64,000 nt of DNA. It comes from Diplodia intermedia (Eukaryota; Ascomycota; Dothideomycetes; Botryosphaeriales; Botryosphaeriaceae). The notes under the pieces were generated by a model that was not told the DNA's origin, made no database searches, and worked only from the letters and a program-made list of their open reading frames with translations. Of the stretch, positions 9,153 through 20,829 are shown piece by piece. The stretch spans positions 186,001-250,000 of the forward strand of contig JAKEKT010000047.1 in assembly GCA_021495925.1 (NCBI GenBank). Direction: 5' to 3'. How positions within the stretch are numbered: position 1 is the stretch's first letter; each line of letters starts with the position of its first letter. The translations under genes and the position numbers were made by a program.

Positions 9153-10400
9153 GGACCGTCGAAGCCATCTCTGGCGCCGGCAGGAATAGGTGATTTAGCT
9201 ACGAATGCTGCGTCACCCAGTCTCTCCTCGACCAACACGTCTGGTATTGAACCTGCTCCCGGCAAGAACACAGAGAATATCCCGATCAGAGACTGGGGTG
9301 TGTTAAACGGTAATGAAATATGTTGGTTCTTCGGTTCCAACGTTGACCCGAAACTCTTTCGCCAGAATACTCCTTATTTCTCTGGAAATATGGAGGGTCG
9401 TTCCGAGCAATGAAGACTCGAGCTATCATCTCGTATTTTAGTTTCTTAGCTCTGGTATCCGACTTCTGACCAGCTTGCTGAAATGGCGCGTGGAACATTT
9501 GTATCGGATCTTTCCGTTGGCAGGGTAGGAAATTGTGTGGAACGTGGAAATCCTGAGAAGCCAGTTCGCGAGCCTCCGACTGCTGACATTCTGTATAACG
9601 TTCCGGAAATGGAGCGGCGAGCGTATTCATCCGGCTCAAATTTAGCGGTAATGAGCCGGATGAATTTGTGTATTATCTTGAATTTCTTCGTTAATTTTGC
9701 CCGGATTGATGCTCTGTTAATGGCCTGTAACGAAACTGACTCTTCCGGAGTCTGTAGGAAATGCTTAATTGACGTTCGACTTGACGTCTTCACGGCCTTC
9801 GTTAAGGCCTTAACGTTTGAGATGCTTAGTTGTGAGCTGCCGGAGGAAGCGGACGTCGAGGTTCATCATATTCTGAGGTTCGATGTCTGAGTTGTCGCTA
9901 TCGTCAGGCCTAGTTTCTAGGCTGATGCAGTTCGGAAAAGGCGTGGGCTGGGCCTGTGAGCAATTTTGCAGGTGCTCGTTCATGTTGGCCACAAGCTTTG
10001 GGGAGCCATTAGTGGAGCTCATCCGTTCATCAAGGGAACCCATTCCGGGCAGATGAAGGTTGTCTTGGATGCCGCCAGAGAGGAGAGGCGAGTAACTTCC
10101 AGTGAGCTGTGCAAATGCAAGGTCTTCGAACTCGAAAGTGTTGTTGTCGCTCTCATTCTGGGCTGAAGTCGAGTTTCCAAAGTAGTTGTCCATCAAGCTA
10201 AGATCAAAGATGCTGTCAGGAAGGCCATGAGCTGTCTGTGGACCAAAAGACGTGATTGGGCGTAGGTTATAGACCTCTTTAGATCTTGGGAATTCGAAGT
10301 GGTCGTTTTGGCTGTCAGGCTGAAGCCGGCTGAGGGCTGTCTGTTGGTCCGTGACTGATGAGTCGGCAGATGGCGGGTGTAATAATGAGTCTGATGGCAT

Positions 10401-11216
10401 GAAACATGAAAGTGATGAGGAATGATCATGGCATTGCCGTGCTTGTTATACAACGGCAAGCCAAGCAGTGATAATGAAAGTGCAGGCTCATCAGCACCTG
10501 CACCCAGATAATCAAGCGCACAGCCACAACACGTGGTCATTCCGAACTCTTCGGGGTAGTGAGTTTACTTGCAAGGACCTACTTATGATCAAGATAATGC
10601 CTTTCTTTTTGACTTAATATATGAGAGCATTGCTGAGGGATTATCATGATAAGGATAGGAGTACAGTGCAGCTCACGTGGTCTGTCGTGCAGGCATCTAC
10701 GTTTCATAGCCTTGAGAGTAGGGTGTCGTATTAATCATCTTTTGGATGAGCCTTCTCCAACTCGAAAGCGATCGGCGGTCCTTCCAGATGACTTCAGTTC
10801 CACGTTATACCTCTACCCTTCTTACCCGTTCGTTCTCATGGCTGTCGCACACACTCCACTGACTCCAATTTCGCCCAACAAGGCTCCCTGGACTGGGTAG
10901 CTCTCTCAAATGTACCCTTCCATGCATCCGTTGCTGTGCTGGGACGCTTGTCAGCAGCCGGGCTGGAGCCTCTCACTGTTGCAATAGCTCAAGCAGTCTG
11001 CAGTGAGCTTCTCATTGGCATCGAAGGGGAGCAGCGACTCAACGAGGCTATGTCATCGTTCAAATGTACGGCGGCTTCGGGAATATTGTGTTGCTCAGTG
11101 TCAGGGCCCGGCATATCCTACGCACTCCCGTCCAGACGTCTCAAGGCGCCACAGCGGGGGAAAAAAAAAATAACCCGCCCGCATCTGTCTTATAGAGGTA
11201 CTACATTAGTATATGC
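10401..11216. other. Intergenic upstream of the zinc-finger remnant
   Basis: No convincing gene. It contains the presumptive promoter side of the 5' zinc-finger block, an A/T-rich patch near 10560-10640 and an A-run at 11161-11170. Confidence 0.4.
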
Positions 11217-11305
11217 ACATAGGCGGTTGGATACAAGATCCGGGCGTAAATGTGCGCATTCAAAACTTACTTTTACGTCCGGATCTTGTGTTCAACTGCC
11301 TATGT
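11217..11305. repeat. MITE copy, 89 bp, best-preserved palindrome
   Basis: Starts acataggcggttggatacaa then gatccgggcg, and ends tttacgtccggatcttgtgt then tcaactgcctatgt. The outer 7 bp (acatagg/cctatgt) pair perfectly and the arms pair over about 35 bp with few mismatches, leaving a short A/T-rich loop. Confidence 0.9.
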
Positions 11306-13054
11306 ACACCGTGGATTCCATAAGCAATGAGGACAACCTTGGTAACCATATTGCCCCCTATAGAGCTGGATTGTCTTCTTCTTGGGATCACAGCGCCGCT
11401 AGCTCCACCGGTGAATACTTTTTCTTGGACTATCCCCGGGATCCCTTGCATTCCCACAACGCCGCCTACCGGGTACACATCGGACGTGGATCGATTGAGT
11501 CCAAGGGCCGATATATACCGAGTATCCTTGACCAAGACGGAGATGAGCTTCAGCCATACAGTGCCAATAATGTGGAGAAGGTGAACGCCGAAGCTCTGGT
11601 CGAGGATGGAACATTTCTGAGAATGCGGGTTGAGCAGTGGGATGGCGATGGGACAGGCCGTCATTCCGGGAGAAGCACAGCAGGTAGGGCGGTACGGCTC
11701 TAGAGGGTTCTGGCGGGGTTCTTGTGGCACACTGGAAGATCCGGGGAACCTTGACCAAGAACATGGCGAGCCCTGGATAGACTCATACGGTCCTCTCGCG
11801 ACTGGCAACCACCCACTGGCGCTTCTTCAAAGACATCATGCCATCAAGAATGCGTGAATATTGCATCGGTCCGATATGTTGCATGCAGGCCGGAGTCGAT
11901 TGGTAGCGAGTGCGGAGTCGAAGCAACCAACTGCTTGGATGTTCCGAGTTTTACTACCCGTGCGTGCCACGAACGTGTGTGAGTTAGACCTTGTTACACC
12001 GCTGGTGTTGCCTCAGTTTTCAGGCATGGAATGGGTTGTTTGATACAGCGAATTCCTGGAAGAAAATGTGCGCATATCGGGCTGGAGATGCATCGCTGGT
12101 GGTCAATATCTTGGTTATTGTGGATTCTGAGGGCGGCTGTCCCCTTTTCCAGACGTGGACGTACATTACCTGGCAGCGTTACCCGATGGGCAGAAGGCTA
12201 AAAAGTGGGCTCGACAACGCGCAAGTCGTGTGCTGGCGCAATTGGCTCGGCGGGCAAAAGGTACGACGCAGGCCTCCTCGTCGCAGCAAGTCAGACAGTG
12301 TCAGCTTCAAGTACCAGCGCGCTGCCACACACCACCGGCAAGCACCGCGGGCGTGGAAGGGGGTGGTCAGCTCGGGCCGCAGGGGACCGATAAGGCTGCA
12401 GCCATGGCGCGAAAAACTTGTTGCCGCCGCTCTGTAGCACGCGCCCTTCCCCGCTTCCCAGCCAACGTCACCCGCTGTCTGGGCTCCACTCCGCTGGCCG
12501 TGACCGCCTCCCTCTGCTCTGTCCTTGTGAACCGGCCAGGTGGGACGGCCGGCACCCGCCCGCGCCGCTCAACAAAAGCCACAGCGGCGGTGCCTGGCAC
12601 CCGGCCAATAAATACACGGCTGCCGTGCGACGCTCAGCCGGCGCAGAGGAGGGGGGGTCAGCCGCCCGCCAATGGCGCCATGTCGCACCCACTGCCTCGC
12701 TCTCGTGATTCACATCACAAACCCATAATTCCCAACATGCGGCCTTTAGTCAGGGGAGCGTCGGGGCCGCGGCCGACGCATGCGCGATAAAACCGGAAGA
12801 GCTTGTCGAAATGCGGAATTTATTATTGCCAGCAGAACGCAGCTCCAGCGATCTCTGATCCGATCACTGATCCCCTTGCCTTGCTACCACGTTTCCTCCC
12901 CTCTCTCTTGACTGGACCTCTCCGCCTGTCCCTGGTCCCTGCCTTTCGCCTGCTCTTTGCTTGAGCCTAATAATCCGGGCCCTCGCTCGCATATCAACTC
13001 CACCTCCCGCATCTTCCCCCGCTCAGCCACCATCCGCCGCCATCTCCCCTCTCA
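11306..13054. other. Intergenic; no supportable gene
   Basis: Long ORFs on both strands (plus 10936-11703 and 12155-12790, minus 11260-11808) overlap each other, run through MITE sequence or consist of low-complexity Arg/Pro/Ala, and carry no motif. A CCAATAAATAC element at about 12603 and the CT-rich tract at 12890-13050 probably belong to the promoter and leader of the small gene that follows. Confidence 0.4.
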
Positions 13055-13279
13055 ATGCCGTCCATCCACGTCATCAAATCTTCATCCGCAAGCATGCCTA
13101 AAGACAAGCTGAGCCAGCCCAAGGAGACCTTCTCCGTCTTCAACGACGGCGACTCGGACGACCTCCTCGAGGATATCAAGTGGGAGAAGAAATCGAAGCG
13201 GAGCAATCTCAACCCCGCCCCCGCCGCCTCGGCCTCGTCGACAAGCAAGCGATTCGAGACCGCGACCAAGTGCAACTAG
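13055..13279 (+). CDS. Small acidic hypothetical protein (74 aa)
   Basis: I do not recognise a family. The ORF has strong C/G-ending codon bias, unlike the noncoding DNA around it, and follows a long CT-rich leader typical of expressed fungal genes. The product is hydrophilic, with no signal peptide or membrane segment. Features are a Ser/Lys-rich start, an acidic core FNDGDSDDLLEDIKWEKKSK around residues 30-49, a Pro/Ala/Ser linker, and a terminal SKRFETATKCN. The mix of acidic patch, tryptophan and basic run suggests a small intrinsically disordered adaptor. A second methionine at residue 14 could also serve as start. Confidence 0.6.
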   Translation: MPSIHVIKSSSASMPKDKLSQPKETFSVFNDGDSDDLLEDIKWEKKSKRSNLNPAPAASASSTSKRFETATKCN

Positions 13280-13940
13280 GCACCGGTACCTCCGAGCTCG
13301 ATGGGGAGCGGAACCGAAAGGGAAGGGGAAAGAAGGAAGCCTGCCAGGCTCAACCGGACGGGAAGAGCCACAACCCCGAGCCCACCAAGAGGAAAGCGGT
13401 TTCTCTTTTTCTATTTTTTTTTCGTTTCTCCCTCAACACGCACCTCGCGCTGTTGTCTTTGCTCCTCTCTATCTCAGGAGCTGGTTCTCTTGAGAGTGAA
13501 GCGCGTTTTCACGTAACCACGGCGGGAAATGACGGCCCGACGTGCCCGATATGTGGCTGCGGCGGTGCGTTACGAGGTTCCGAATCCCTTGGAAGACCTC
13601 GCCGGCTTCTTTCAAGTCATGAGAAGCATCGTATGTAAGTCTCAAAAGCGAAAGGTCCTGCATTGGCGTCGTACATCATGCTGAACCGGCTCTAGAACGA
13701 CGGCTTCTCTGCGTCGCCTTTGTTACACTAATATACCCCCATTAATCGTCCCGAGCGACTCTCAAATCGCGTCGATGGATCGTATAATACTGGGCGTTCT
13801 GGTCGGGTTGAGCTATAGATCTCTTTTTAGTAACTGCTCGCTCAATGTATTTCTTTGTACAATCAAGTCATCTTTTCACAAACATAATGTCTTGAAAAAT
13901 GAAATACAGAATGAGCCCCTACGTAACATTCTAAAGGTAT
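13280..13940. other. 3' flank of the small gene and spacer
   Basis: A T-run at about 13410-13425, then A/T-rich sequence from 13720. Open frames here read through low-complexity sequence, and I see no gene. Confidence 0.4.
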
Positions 13941-14029
13941 ACATAGGTAGTTGAAGAAAATGTCCGGATGCATGTGTACGATTTCAATACTCACAGTTGC
14001 TTCCGGACATTTGCTTCAACTGTCCATGT
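13941..14029. repeat. MITE copy, 89 bp, followed by a right-half remnant
   Basis: Starts acataggtagttgaagaaaa then tgtccggatg; ends ttccggacatttgcttcaac then tgtccatgt. Another right-arm-like stretch (ttccatgtctgggcatctgc then ttctactgtccacg) extends to about 14090, suggesting nested or adjacent insertions. Confidence 0.8.
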
Positions 14030-14564
14030 TGGAAGGGTCGGAACATTCGCTTCCATGTCTGGGCATCTGCTTCTACTGTCCACGCAGAAGGAATCCTCAT
14101 CAAACCTGCTTTACATGTATAGTTGGATCAACATTAGAACGTAGATGTAAGTCGTAAATGCGGACAGCTTGATCCTGACCTGCTGTGGTGGTCCGAAAGA
14201 AAGCTAAGACGCTGAGTTTCAGGGAATCATATACTTTCGATGAGTAGACTACATAGGTGTACACAGTAGCGCTTACAGGGTCGGTTGCTTCCAAAACAAT
14301 ATGTCCACAGACAAGGGAAGAATGTCTTTTATCAAACCACCCCAAATGAAACTTCTCGAACAGTTGAGCCATAAAACAATTCTGACATTCGCTTTTGCAC
14401 CTATCAGAAAGGGGGAAATTCGAGAGTTCGAAAGAAGAGAACAAGTAACACCGCAGAGTGAACAAAAGCAATATGGGAATTATAACCACCTTCCTCCGCT
14501 AACCCAGTCTAATCCCAACCCAACCCAAGCTCCACTTTACTCGACTAGTCCTCAGCATCTCACT

Positions 14565-17022
14565 TTAGCTGCTGTTGCCGTAAGCCTTGTCAACCTCCTT
14601 CTTGTACTTGTCCAAGATGCCCTTGCGGTTCAGCTTCTGGGCAGCAGTAGTGAGGCCCTAGTGTAGCCATGACGTCAGCAATCGGTCCGTTTTCCCCCAG
14701 ACAGCAACAAGAAAAGATGATAAAAACAAACAAACAAACAGACGAACAGCTGAAAACTTACATTTTGCGGGTTCCACTCCTCGTCGGCGAGGACGACACC
14801 GTCCAAAATCTCGAACGAAGCGAGACCGCCCTTGCGGCCAGCATCTTGCAGCTGCTTGAGGACGTTGCTGTTGATCTTGGGGTCGTGGACAAGCTCCTCC
14901 AGGTGCTCGCCCTTGATGCCGAGCTCTCCTGCGAGCTTCTTGAGAGCGGGCTCGGCGGGAACGATGATGGCGATAGGCTTGTGCTTGTCCTGAGCGGCGT
15001 AGATGCAGATGTTGGCGACAACGGGAACGGAACGGTAGATGGACTCGAGCTGTTGTGTGTGAGCGACCATGCAGCCTTCAGAGTGGATCAGCCCTCAAAC
15101 TTACCTTTTCAAGCGCAATGTACTCTCCTGCCAGAGTCTTGACGAGGTTCTTCTTGCGGTCAATGATGCGGAGCTGACCCTTTGCGTCAAACTCGCCAAT
15201 GTCACCGGTCTTGAACCAGCCATCCGCAGTGAAGTTCTCCTTCGTCTCCGACTCGAGGTCGAGGTAGCCCTCCGTAACACCGCCACCACGGATCCAGATC
15301 TCACCCTGCGGTGGGACGTTCTTGGCGAAGTAACCAGCATCCGCAAAGTCCACCAACTTGACTTCAATGCAGCCGGGGATTTCGCCAAGGGCCGAGTCAG
15401 TGTACGCCAGAGGATCCATCAGAGCCCCCATACTATTTTCTGTTAGCGGTTATCACGTCACAATAGATTAAGCCAACTTACGCAGCAGTTTCCGTCAAGC
15501 CGTATCCACTGATCATAGGCGTAATGGCCATGGAAATGAAGTGTTGCGTGTCCTTCGCGATCGGGCCGCCACCGTTCATGGTAATCCTCAGCCTGCCGCC
15601 AGTAGCATCCTTAATCTTGTTGAAGACCAACGCGTCCAGGAGACCGGCGCCGGGGAGACCGGTGTTCATCAAGAAGTTCTTGGCAGACAAGGCTCCCCAG
15701 AACAGGTTCTTAACGATGAAGTTGCCGCCATTAACCTTGCTCATGATACCCTTCTTCACGGACTCCCAAACGGCGGGCACGCCAACAAGAATGCTAGGCT
15801 TGAATTCGCGAATATCACCCTTGCAATTGCGCACCGACGCATCCGAGAGAGTGCGGGGGTTACCATAACCCATGGTGCCACCCCAGAAGAGGACCGCGTT
15901 CTCAAAGACGAATTCCAGAATGTGCGCGAGCGGGAGGTAGGTAAGCAGGCTGTCGCCAGGGCCAATGTAGGGACCGACGATAACGTCAACACCGGTAACT
16001 GTTCTTCGTCAGCTTTGTTTTTCTCGCACTCAAAATCCATCGTTGCTCCTTACTTGCTGCAACCACGTTCTTGTGCTTCAGTAGAACTCCCTTCGGCGTG
16101 CCCGTAGAACCACTGGTGTACATGATGCAGCACAGGTCCTCAGGGTTGGGCGGCGTAGGGTCAATTGGCGAATCCGCCCCCAGTTTCGTGAGCTCTCTGA
16201 AGCTTCTAATAGTGAGGTGGGGGTGCTCGCCCTTGAGCTTCTCAATGTCCGACTGCTTGACCTCCTTATCCACATCGTTGTAAATGACATGCTGAATGTC
16301 CTTGGCAGTCTTCAGCGGGTTGATGAGTTTGGTGAGAAGCTGGGGGTCGAGGAAGATGGCCTTTGCGTTGGTCTGCTGGAGGGAGTGCCTGAGACCCTCC
16401 TCTCCGAGCGTATCGTAGGCGGTGACGATGGGCATGGATTGCGATCCGGCGCCTAATTTGTTAGCGCTTCCTCAAGCGGTGGTCGCGAGCATGTGACTTA
16501 CCATGTGCTATCGCGAGCCATTGAGGGCTTTTGCGAGGTCAGCGCCGGTCAGACGATTAGGGGAGACGGAGCCTACCTGGTGGAAGCGAAGATGTGCACA
16601 CGATCGGGAGAGGTGAGTCCGATTGCGCGGAAGCCAGCTCCAAGGTCTATCGCAAGCTTCTCAAACTCGACGAAGCTCATGTACTCGTACGGGCTCAGCT
16701 CGAAATAGGTCCACTTCTTGTCAACCTGCTCCTCCTTGCCATCAACCATCTTCTTGATCTTCTTGGTCTCCGTGTGTTCCTGGACGAGCTTGCGGTGGCC
16801 GAGCGCCTTCGCGTTGCCGAATTTGGCTGACGCGTACTTGAGGATGTCGAAAATCGTGGCGATGTCGTCATGGGGGCGCATCTTCAGGGCATCCTTGGTG
16901 CGGTAATTGCGGCGCGGGATGGTCTCGCCCTCGACCGCTTCGTAGCCGGGAGCCTCGACGGTGAAGGGTCCCTTCTTGTAGGGCCGCGGCTGCGGAACCA
17001 TTGTCTTGTAGTTCTGCGGCAT
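14565..17022 (-). CDS. Long-chain fatty-acid-CoA ligase (Faa1/Faa4 type)
   Basis: Activates long-chain fatty acids with ATP and CoA. Seven exons: 17022-16577, 16527-16502, 16452-16054, 15998-15482, 15432-15105, 15049-14762, 14657-14565. All introns have GT donors and AG acceptors, and the spliced frame is open, giving 698 residues (Faa1 is 700). The AMP-binding P-loop YTSGSTGTPKGVLLKHKN, the motif GYGLTETAA, and the FACS signature (DGWFKTGDIGEFDAKGQLRI then IDRKKNLVK) are all present. The second exon is only 26 nt and restores SPQWLAIAHG, a conserved stretch. No transmembrane helix is obvious; association with lipid droplets or ER is inference. The start MPQNYKTM is the first ATG; the frame upstream begins only with non-ATG codons. 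Its promoter is shared with the divergent methyltransferase gene. Confidence 0.96.
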
Positions 17023-17511
17023 GGTGGGCGCGAGTGCAGAGCTCGTTCGCACTCAGAGGCTGGTGACGAAAAGTCGGCGGGAAAGGGGCGCTGGGTGGTG
17101 CGCGGGGGCTCGCGGTGGATGAAGGCGAGCGGTGCAGCAGAGAGGGAGATGGAGAGGGAGCAGGTGTGTTTGGGACGGAGCTTGCGGGCGAGTTCAGGAT
17201 GAAGGCGTGGGAGCCGGAGAGTGACGTCTAGCGGCCGTCGCCAGGAGCTACCAGCCACGAACGAATCCTGGCCCGCCAGACCCTGCCTACCCATGTCACC
17301 AGCCTGTGGCCTGCGCTCAACAAAATTCCACCATCGCCAACTGCACCCGCTGCGCGACCAGATAGCAGGCTGCGCGCCCGCCTGACCCCCTAGCATCCGC
17401 CTGCAGCCGCTGTCCCCAGTGCACCGCCCCGGCCAAGGCAGCCGCAGGAGCCTGGCGCACGCGGCCGACTCTAGGCGCGTCGCCAGCTTCCCCGGGCCCC
17501 GGAGCCAAGCC
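17023..17511. promoter_or_regulatory. Bidirectional intergenic region between acyl-CoA synthetase and RKM5-like genes
   Basis: 489 bp separate two divergent start codons. The DNA is GC-rich with no TATA box near either start. ORFs crossing it are antisense shadows. Shared regulation is inferred from layout only. Confidence 0.5.
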
Positions 17512-18459
17512 ATGGACGCGCTGAACGCGTTGCTGCGCGCCCTGCACGACGAAGTGGCCGATCCGGAAGAAGGTGATTCGCGCGCCAGACGTGACGCCCG
17601 CCCACAGCAACTCGTCCACTAAAACCCCCGCTCGGCAGACGCCTTCCTGGTCTTCTCGCAGCCGGTGCCCTCGCATGAGCTTGGCATTCTCGACCCCAAA
17701 GCCGCGTCGCTGGACGTGACGGTCGCCGGCCGCGACCTGACCATCGCGCAGTCCCCCGGCCTGCTCACCTCCAACCGCGCACTGGGCAGCACCGGCGCCG
17801 TCGTGTGGAAAGTCACGCCGCTCTTCGCTGGATGGCTAGCGTCAGAAGACAACGTCCTCTTCAGGAGCCACGCCCTCACCCCGCACTCGACCGTTCTGGA
17901 GCTGGGCTGCGGCGTGGCTGGCATCGTCCCATTGGCCCTAGCGCCGCGCATAGGCAGATACGTAGCCACCGATCAGGACTACGTGTTAAGACTGCTGAAA
18001 CAAAACATCGCCCAGAACACCAGCCTGGCCCCCGCCCGTCGTGCAAAGGCTCAGAAGCCACGCAACCGGGCGGAGGATGCCTCGGCTGGCAACATCGAGA
18101 CGCTGACGTTGGATTGGGAGCGTGATTCGGTCGCCGCCCTTCCCCAACAATTGAACCAGCCGCTTGATGCATCAGATGATGTCGGAGTCGACGCCGTCAT
18201 CGCTTGCGACTGCATCTACAACGAGGCTCTGATCGAGCCTTTCAACAATACCTGCGCTGAGATATGCGCCTTACGGGCGAAAGGCAGCCGTCCTACCTTC
18301 TGCATCATAGCGCAGCAGAGGCGAACGTATGAGGTCTTCGAACAATGGTTGATCTCTTTCCACAAGCGGTTTCGGGTGTGGAAGCTGTCAGACGAGCATC
18401 TGCCCGATGGCTTGAAGGAAGATTCGGGCTTCATAGTGCACATTGGTGTTCTACGGTAG
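17512..18459 (+). CDS. RKM5-like protein-lysine methyltransferase
   Basis: A class I SAM-dependent methyltransferase of the METTL21/Rkm5 group; yeast Rkm5 methylates a lysine of ribosomal protein L1. Two exons (17512-17572, 17639-18459) with a 66-nt intron (GTGATT donor, GCAG acceptor) give 293 residues. Signatures are the family entry motif GSTGAVVWKVTPLFAGWLAS (about residues 76-95), SAM motif I VLELGCGVAGIVPLALAP, acidic motif ATDQDY, and the catalytic-side motif DAVIACDCIYNEALIEPF. No targeting signal is present. Known fungal RKM5 proteins share the DPKAASLDVTVAGRDLTIAQ stretch, and I recognise the family from it. The exact substrate is inferred from homology. Confidence 0.88.
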
Positions 18460-20829
18460 CGGCATGCTCGCCACTCTTCGCACCCAAGTTTCCTATTCTG
18501 GCTACGAACCTTGGTATTGCTGCGCCACACAGGGGAGTCTGTGGGGTCTAGGATTCCGGCGCCATCTACCGGTTGATGCTGCTACGGCCGATACATTTGT
18601 AGGATGGCAGCCGAGCCGTGCGAAAAGCATCTCATGAAGGAAAAGGAGAAACATCGAAATTTTAGAAGATTGTGCTCGAAAAGATTCATCGAACGGCTTT
18701 CGGTGAAGATCATCAGGGACCGATGTGGATCACTTAATCGCTAAACTTGCATACGATACGAAGAGCACGCGATGCGAGGGCCGGCGACCACATAACAGGA
18801 AATGCTTGGCCGTCTCCGCCCACATCCAACTGCCCTATTTACCTAGGTCCTCCGCGTCGAATGCTTATAACAATCTCAACCATGCCCGCGCCTGTCGTCC
18901 GTCTGTGGACTCATTTAGCGACGTGCTATTTCGCTTCTTGTTGCAGTTCCGCATTAAGCGCCTTCAAGCGAGGCGGGCTTGAGACATTTTTGCCCTGTCG
19001 CGGCACAGCAGCAGGTCCACCGACAGCGAAGCTGTCTCATGATACTGTGAACAACCAGTTGATGGACCAACTCGCTCGCTAGTATGACCGCAATCGAAAC
19101 GCCTTCACAGCAGGTGACGGAAAATTAGCGCCGTCTAAGCTTACTAAGGCCAATTCACTTACCCTACCATTCGTAGCTGAATACGTTCTCTGGATGAATG
19201 TATCCAACTGCCTGCATGGATACGGTGCAATATCTCTCTGAAGCATATACCGGTGGGCTCAATTCTATCACTCGCTGAGCCTATAGCTATTCAATCCTCG
19301 TGCTTGCATCTCGAATAGCAGCTATGTACACGAGATGGCTTGATTGGAGATCGCAGAAGATCGGAAAACTACAGAGGTGAATTCGAAACACCCATATGAA
19401 CGGAGAATGATTGATGAATCGAAAGGGGCATTGCCGTCCAAAGCTTTAACATCTCCATCGTGCGGCAATACCGAACGAACGGGCCTCGTGTTGACTTGGC
19501 TGTATCTGCAATAGCGAGTATATGACATCAGTGGGTCCGACACGCAAGAAAAGTGTCGGTATTTACTCGGAGAAGTAATTCTGCATGGCCAAACTGACAT
19601 CACGGGCCGGTGGGCCGATTATATGTGATCGGAAGCGTTACAGTAGTCCGCTTCCGACTGGTAGGTTAATGGGATCTCATGCCACAGCAGGGCACAGAAA
19701 GATTTGAGCCTCTCCTAAGCCCCACCGAGGATGCTACACTCTTTTACGTGGATATCTGAATCCAGTGTCCGGACGTAGATGTGAGTCTTGAATGTGGACA
19801 ATCGGATTCGGCTACCCACGTAGATATGGTTCAACCACTCTGTAAGGTAGACAGGGCCAAGCTCAATTCTTTAGTCACCCGCTTTGATGCGTTGAAGAGC
19901 CAGTTGAACATGTATCATTCCAGATGAAGAACCAGCCAACAGTGTCATACTACTTGCGTTTGATATGCGATGGTAAAATTTCATTCGGTTATCCTATTCA
20001 ATAAGTCACGTCCGAAATTGATGAAAACCTCCACTTGAAATGTGCCACCATCAACGGCGTCTAGTATTAGCAGCTCTTGCTTCGAATGTCCAGTAAAAAT
20101 TGACTGTGACTGCAGTCTATCACACGCTCAGGTAACTGGAGAGGAGTGCTCGCGACTCGGACCAGCCCTACTAAATAAGCAATGCGCAAAAGGATGTAAG
20201 TATGGATAGTGTTACCACTATCGTTCAAGTATATTCATATCTCTGACTGAGATACCCTTGTCCTCCACACCTTGGATCTCATCGACGGAACAACTGTCGT
20301 GAAGCTTCGGAAAACCTGGGTGTTCATGGACCAAGATACTTTGTGTTCATCTCGCTGCCACCTCGATGTGAGAAATGGAAATCCGAACTTTGAATTACGA
20401 GCATCTTGAGTGAGTGAAGAAGCCAAGCGGTCTTGGATAGCTTTTCATGGTGCAGGGAATGGCTTTGACATATGAACACTAAAAAGGCTGAGTGGACGTA
20501 AATGTCGTCAAACAAATTCGACAGGTTACGGGTCGAACTCTTGGCCTGACCTAATTCTAAATGAGGTTCTGAGATATTCTCAGTAACAATCAAGAGAAGG
20601 GAATAGTCGCAAAAGCGGTTGCCGAACAGGATTTGGGGATGAATAATCGTGTGGGGAAGAAACCTCGGCCCCAGGTACAGCTCCACGCTTCCCCGCCGGC
20701 TGACGCGCATCACCCGCTGCCACACCCCAACCCAACACCATGCATTTGCCGAAGCTCAGAACATTCGTCTTCTGTTTCCTCGTCAGCTGAACTTTAATTC
20801 TTCAGCATTCACATCAATTGATCCCCACA
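18460..20829. other. 2.4-kb intergenic stretch
   Basis: Relatively A/T-rich, with stop-dense frames and no ORF over 160 codons. It contains a MITE copy at 19745-19822. The last 150 bp before 20830 are C/T-rich and probably the enoyl-CoA hydratase promoter. I see no gene in the rest. Confidence 0.5.
19745..19822. repeat. MITE copy, slightly shortened
   Basis: Left arm tacgtggatatctgaatcca then gtgtccggacgtagatgtg; right arm atcggattcggctacccacg then ta. About 78 bp, with the right arm lacking the TCCGGA core. Confidence 0.7.

Larger units (their letters stand above)
7943..10400 (-). pseudogene. Broken C2H2 zinc-finger protein gene (fungal multi-finger family)
   Basis: Two coding-looking blocks lie in order on this strand. 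The 5' block (9810-10400, ATG at 10400) encodes 196 acidic, Ser/Asn-rich residues such as FDLSLMDNYFGNSTS, resembling a transcription-factor N-terminus. The 3' block (about 7943-8600) encodes three C2H2-like units: CIVCSRAPFATKYLWRRHEK with SLH; CLYCKEVPESWSQDHFHDC followed by TFYRKDGLTQHIQQVH; and CGFCGKDIKDWEERIAHLSE with HF. This order is typical of a large Pezizomycotina C2H2 family. Between them the frame is broken: reading shifts near 9865 into another open frame (LSISNVKALTKAVKTSSRTS) that stops at 9446. A MITE and the 91-bp repeat lie at 8590-8772. The 3' stop comes from MITE sequence, and the finger ORF has no ATG before its first finger. That the blocks were once one gene is inference. 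Confidence 0.5.

Noticed and set aside
10936..11703. 255-codon plus-strand ORF crossing a MITE
   Set aside because: It reads straight through the palindromic element, has no motif, and a minus-strand ORF covers the same DNA.
12155..12790. 211-codon plus-strand ORF
   Set aside because: Arg/Pro/Thr/Ala-rich, no recognisable features, overlapped by ORFs in other frames; more likely promoter DNA of the small downstream gene.
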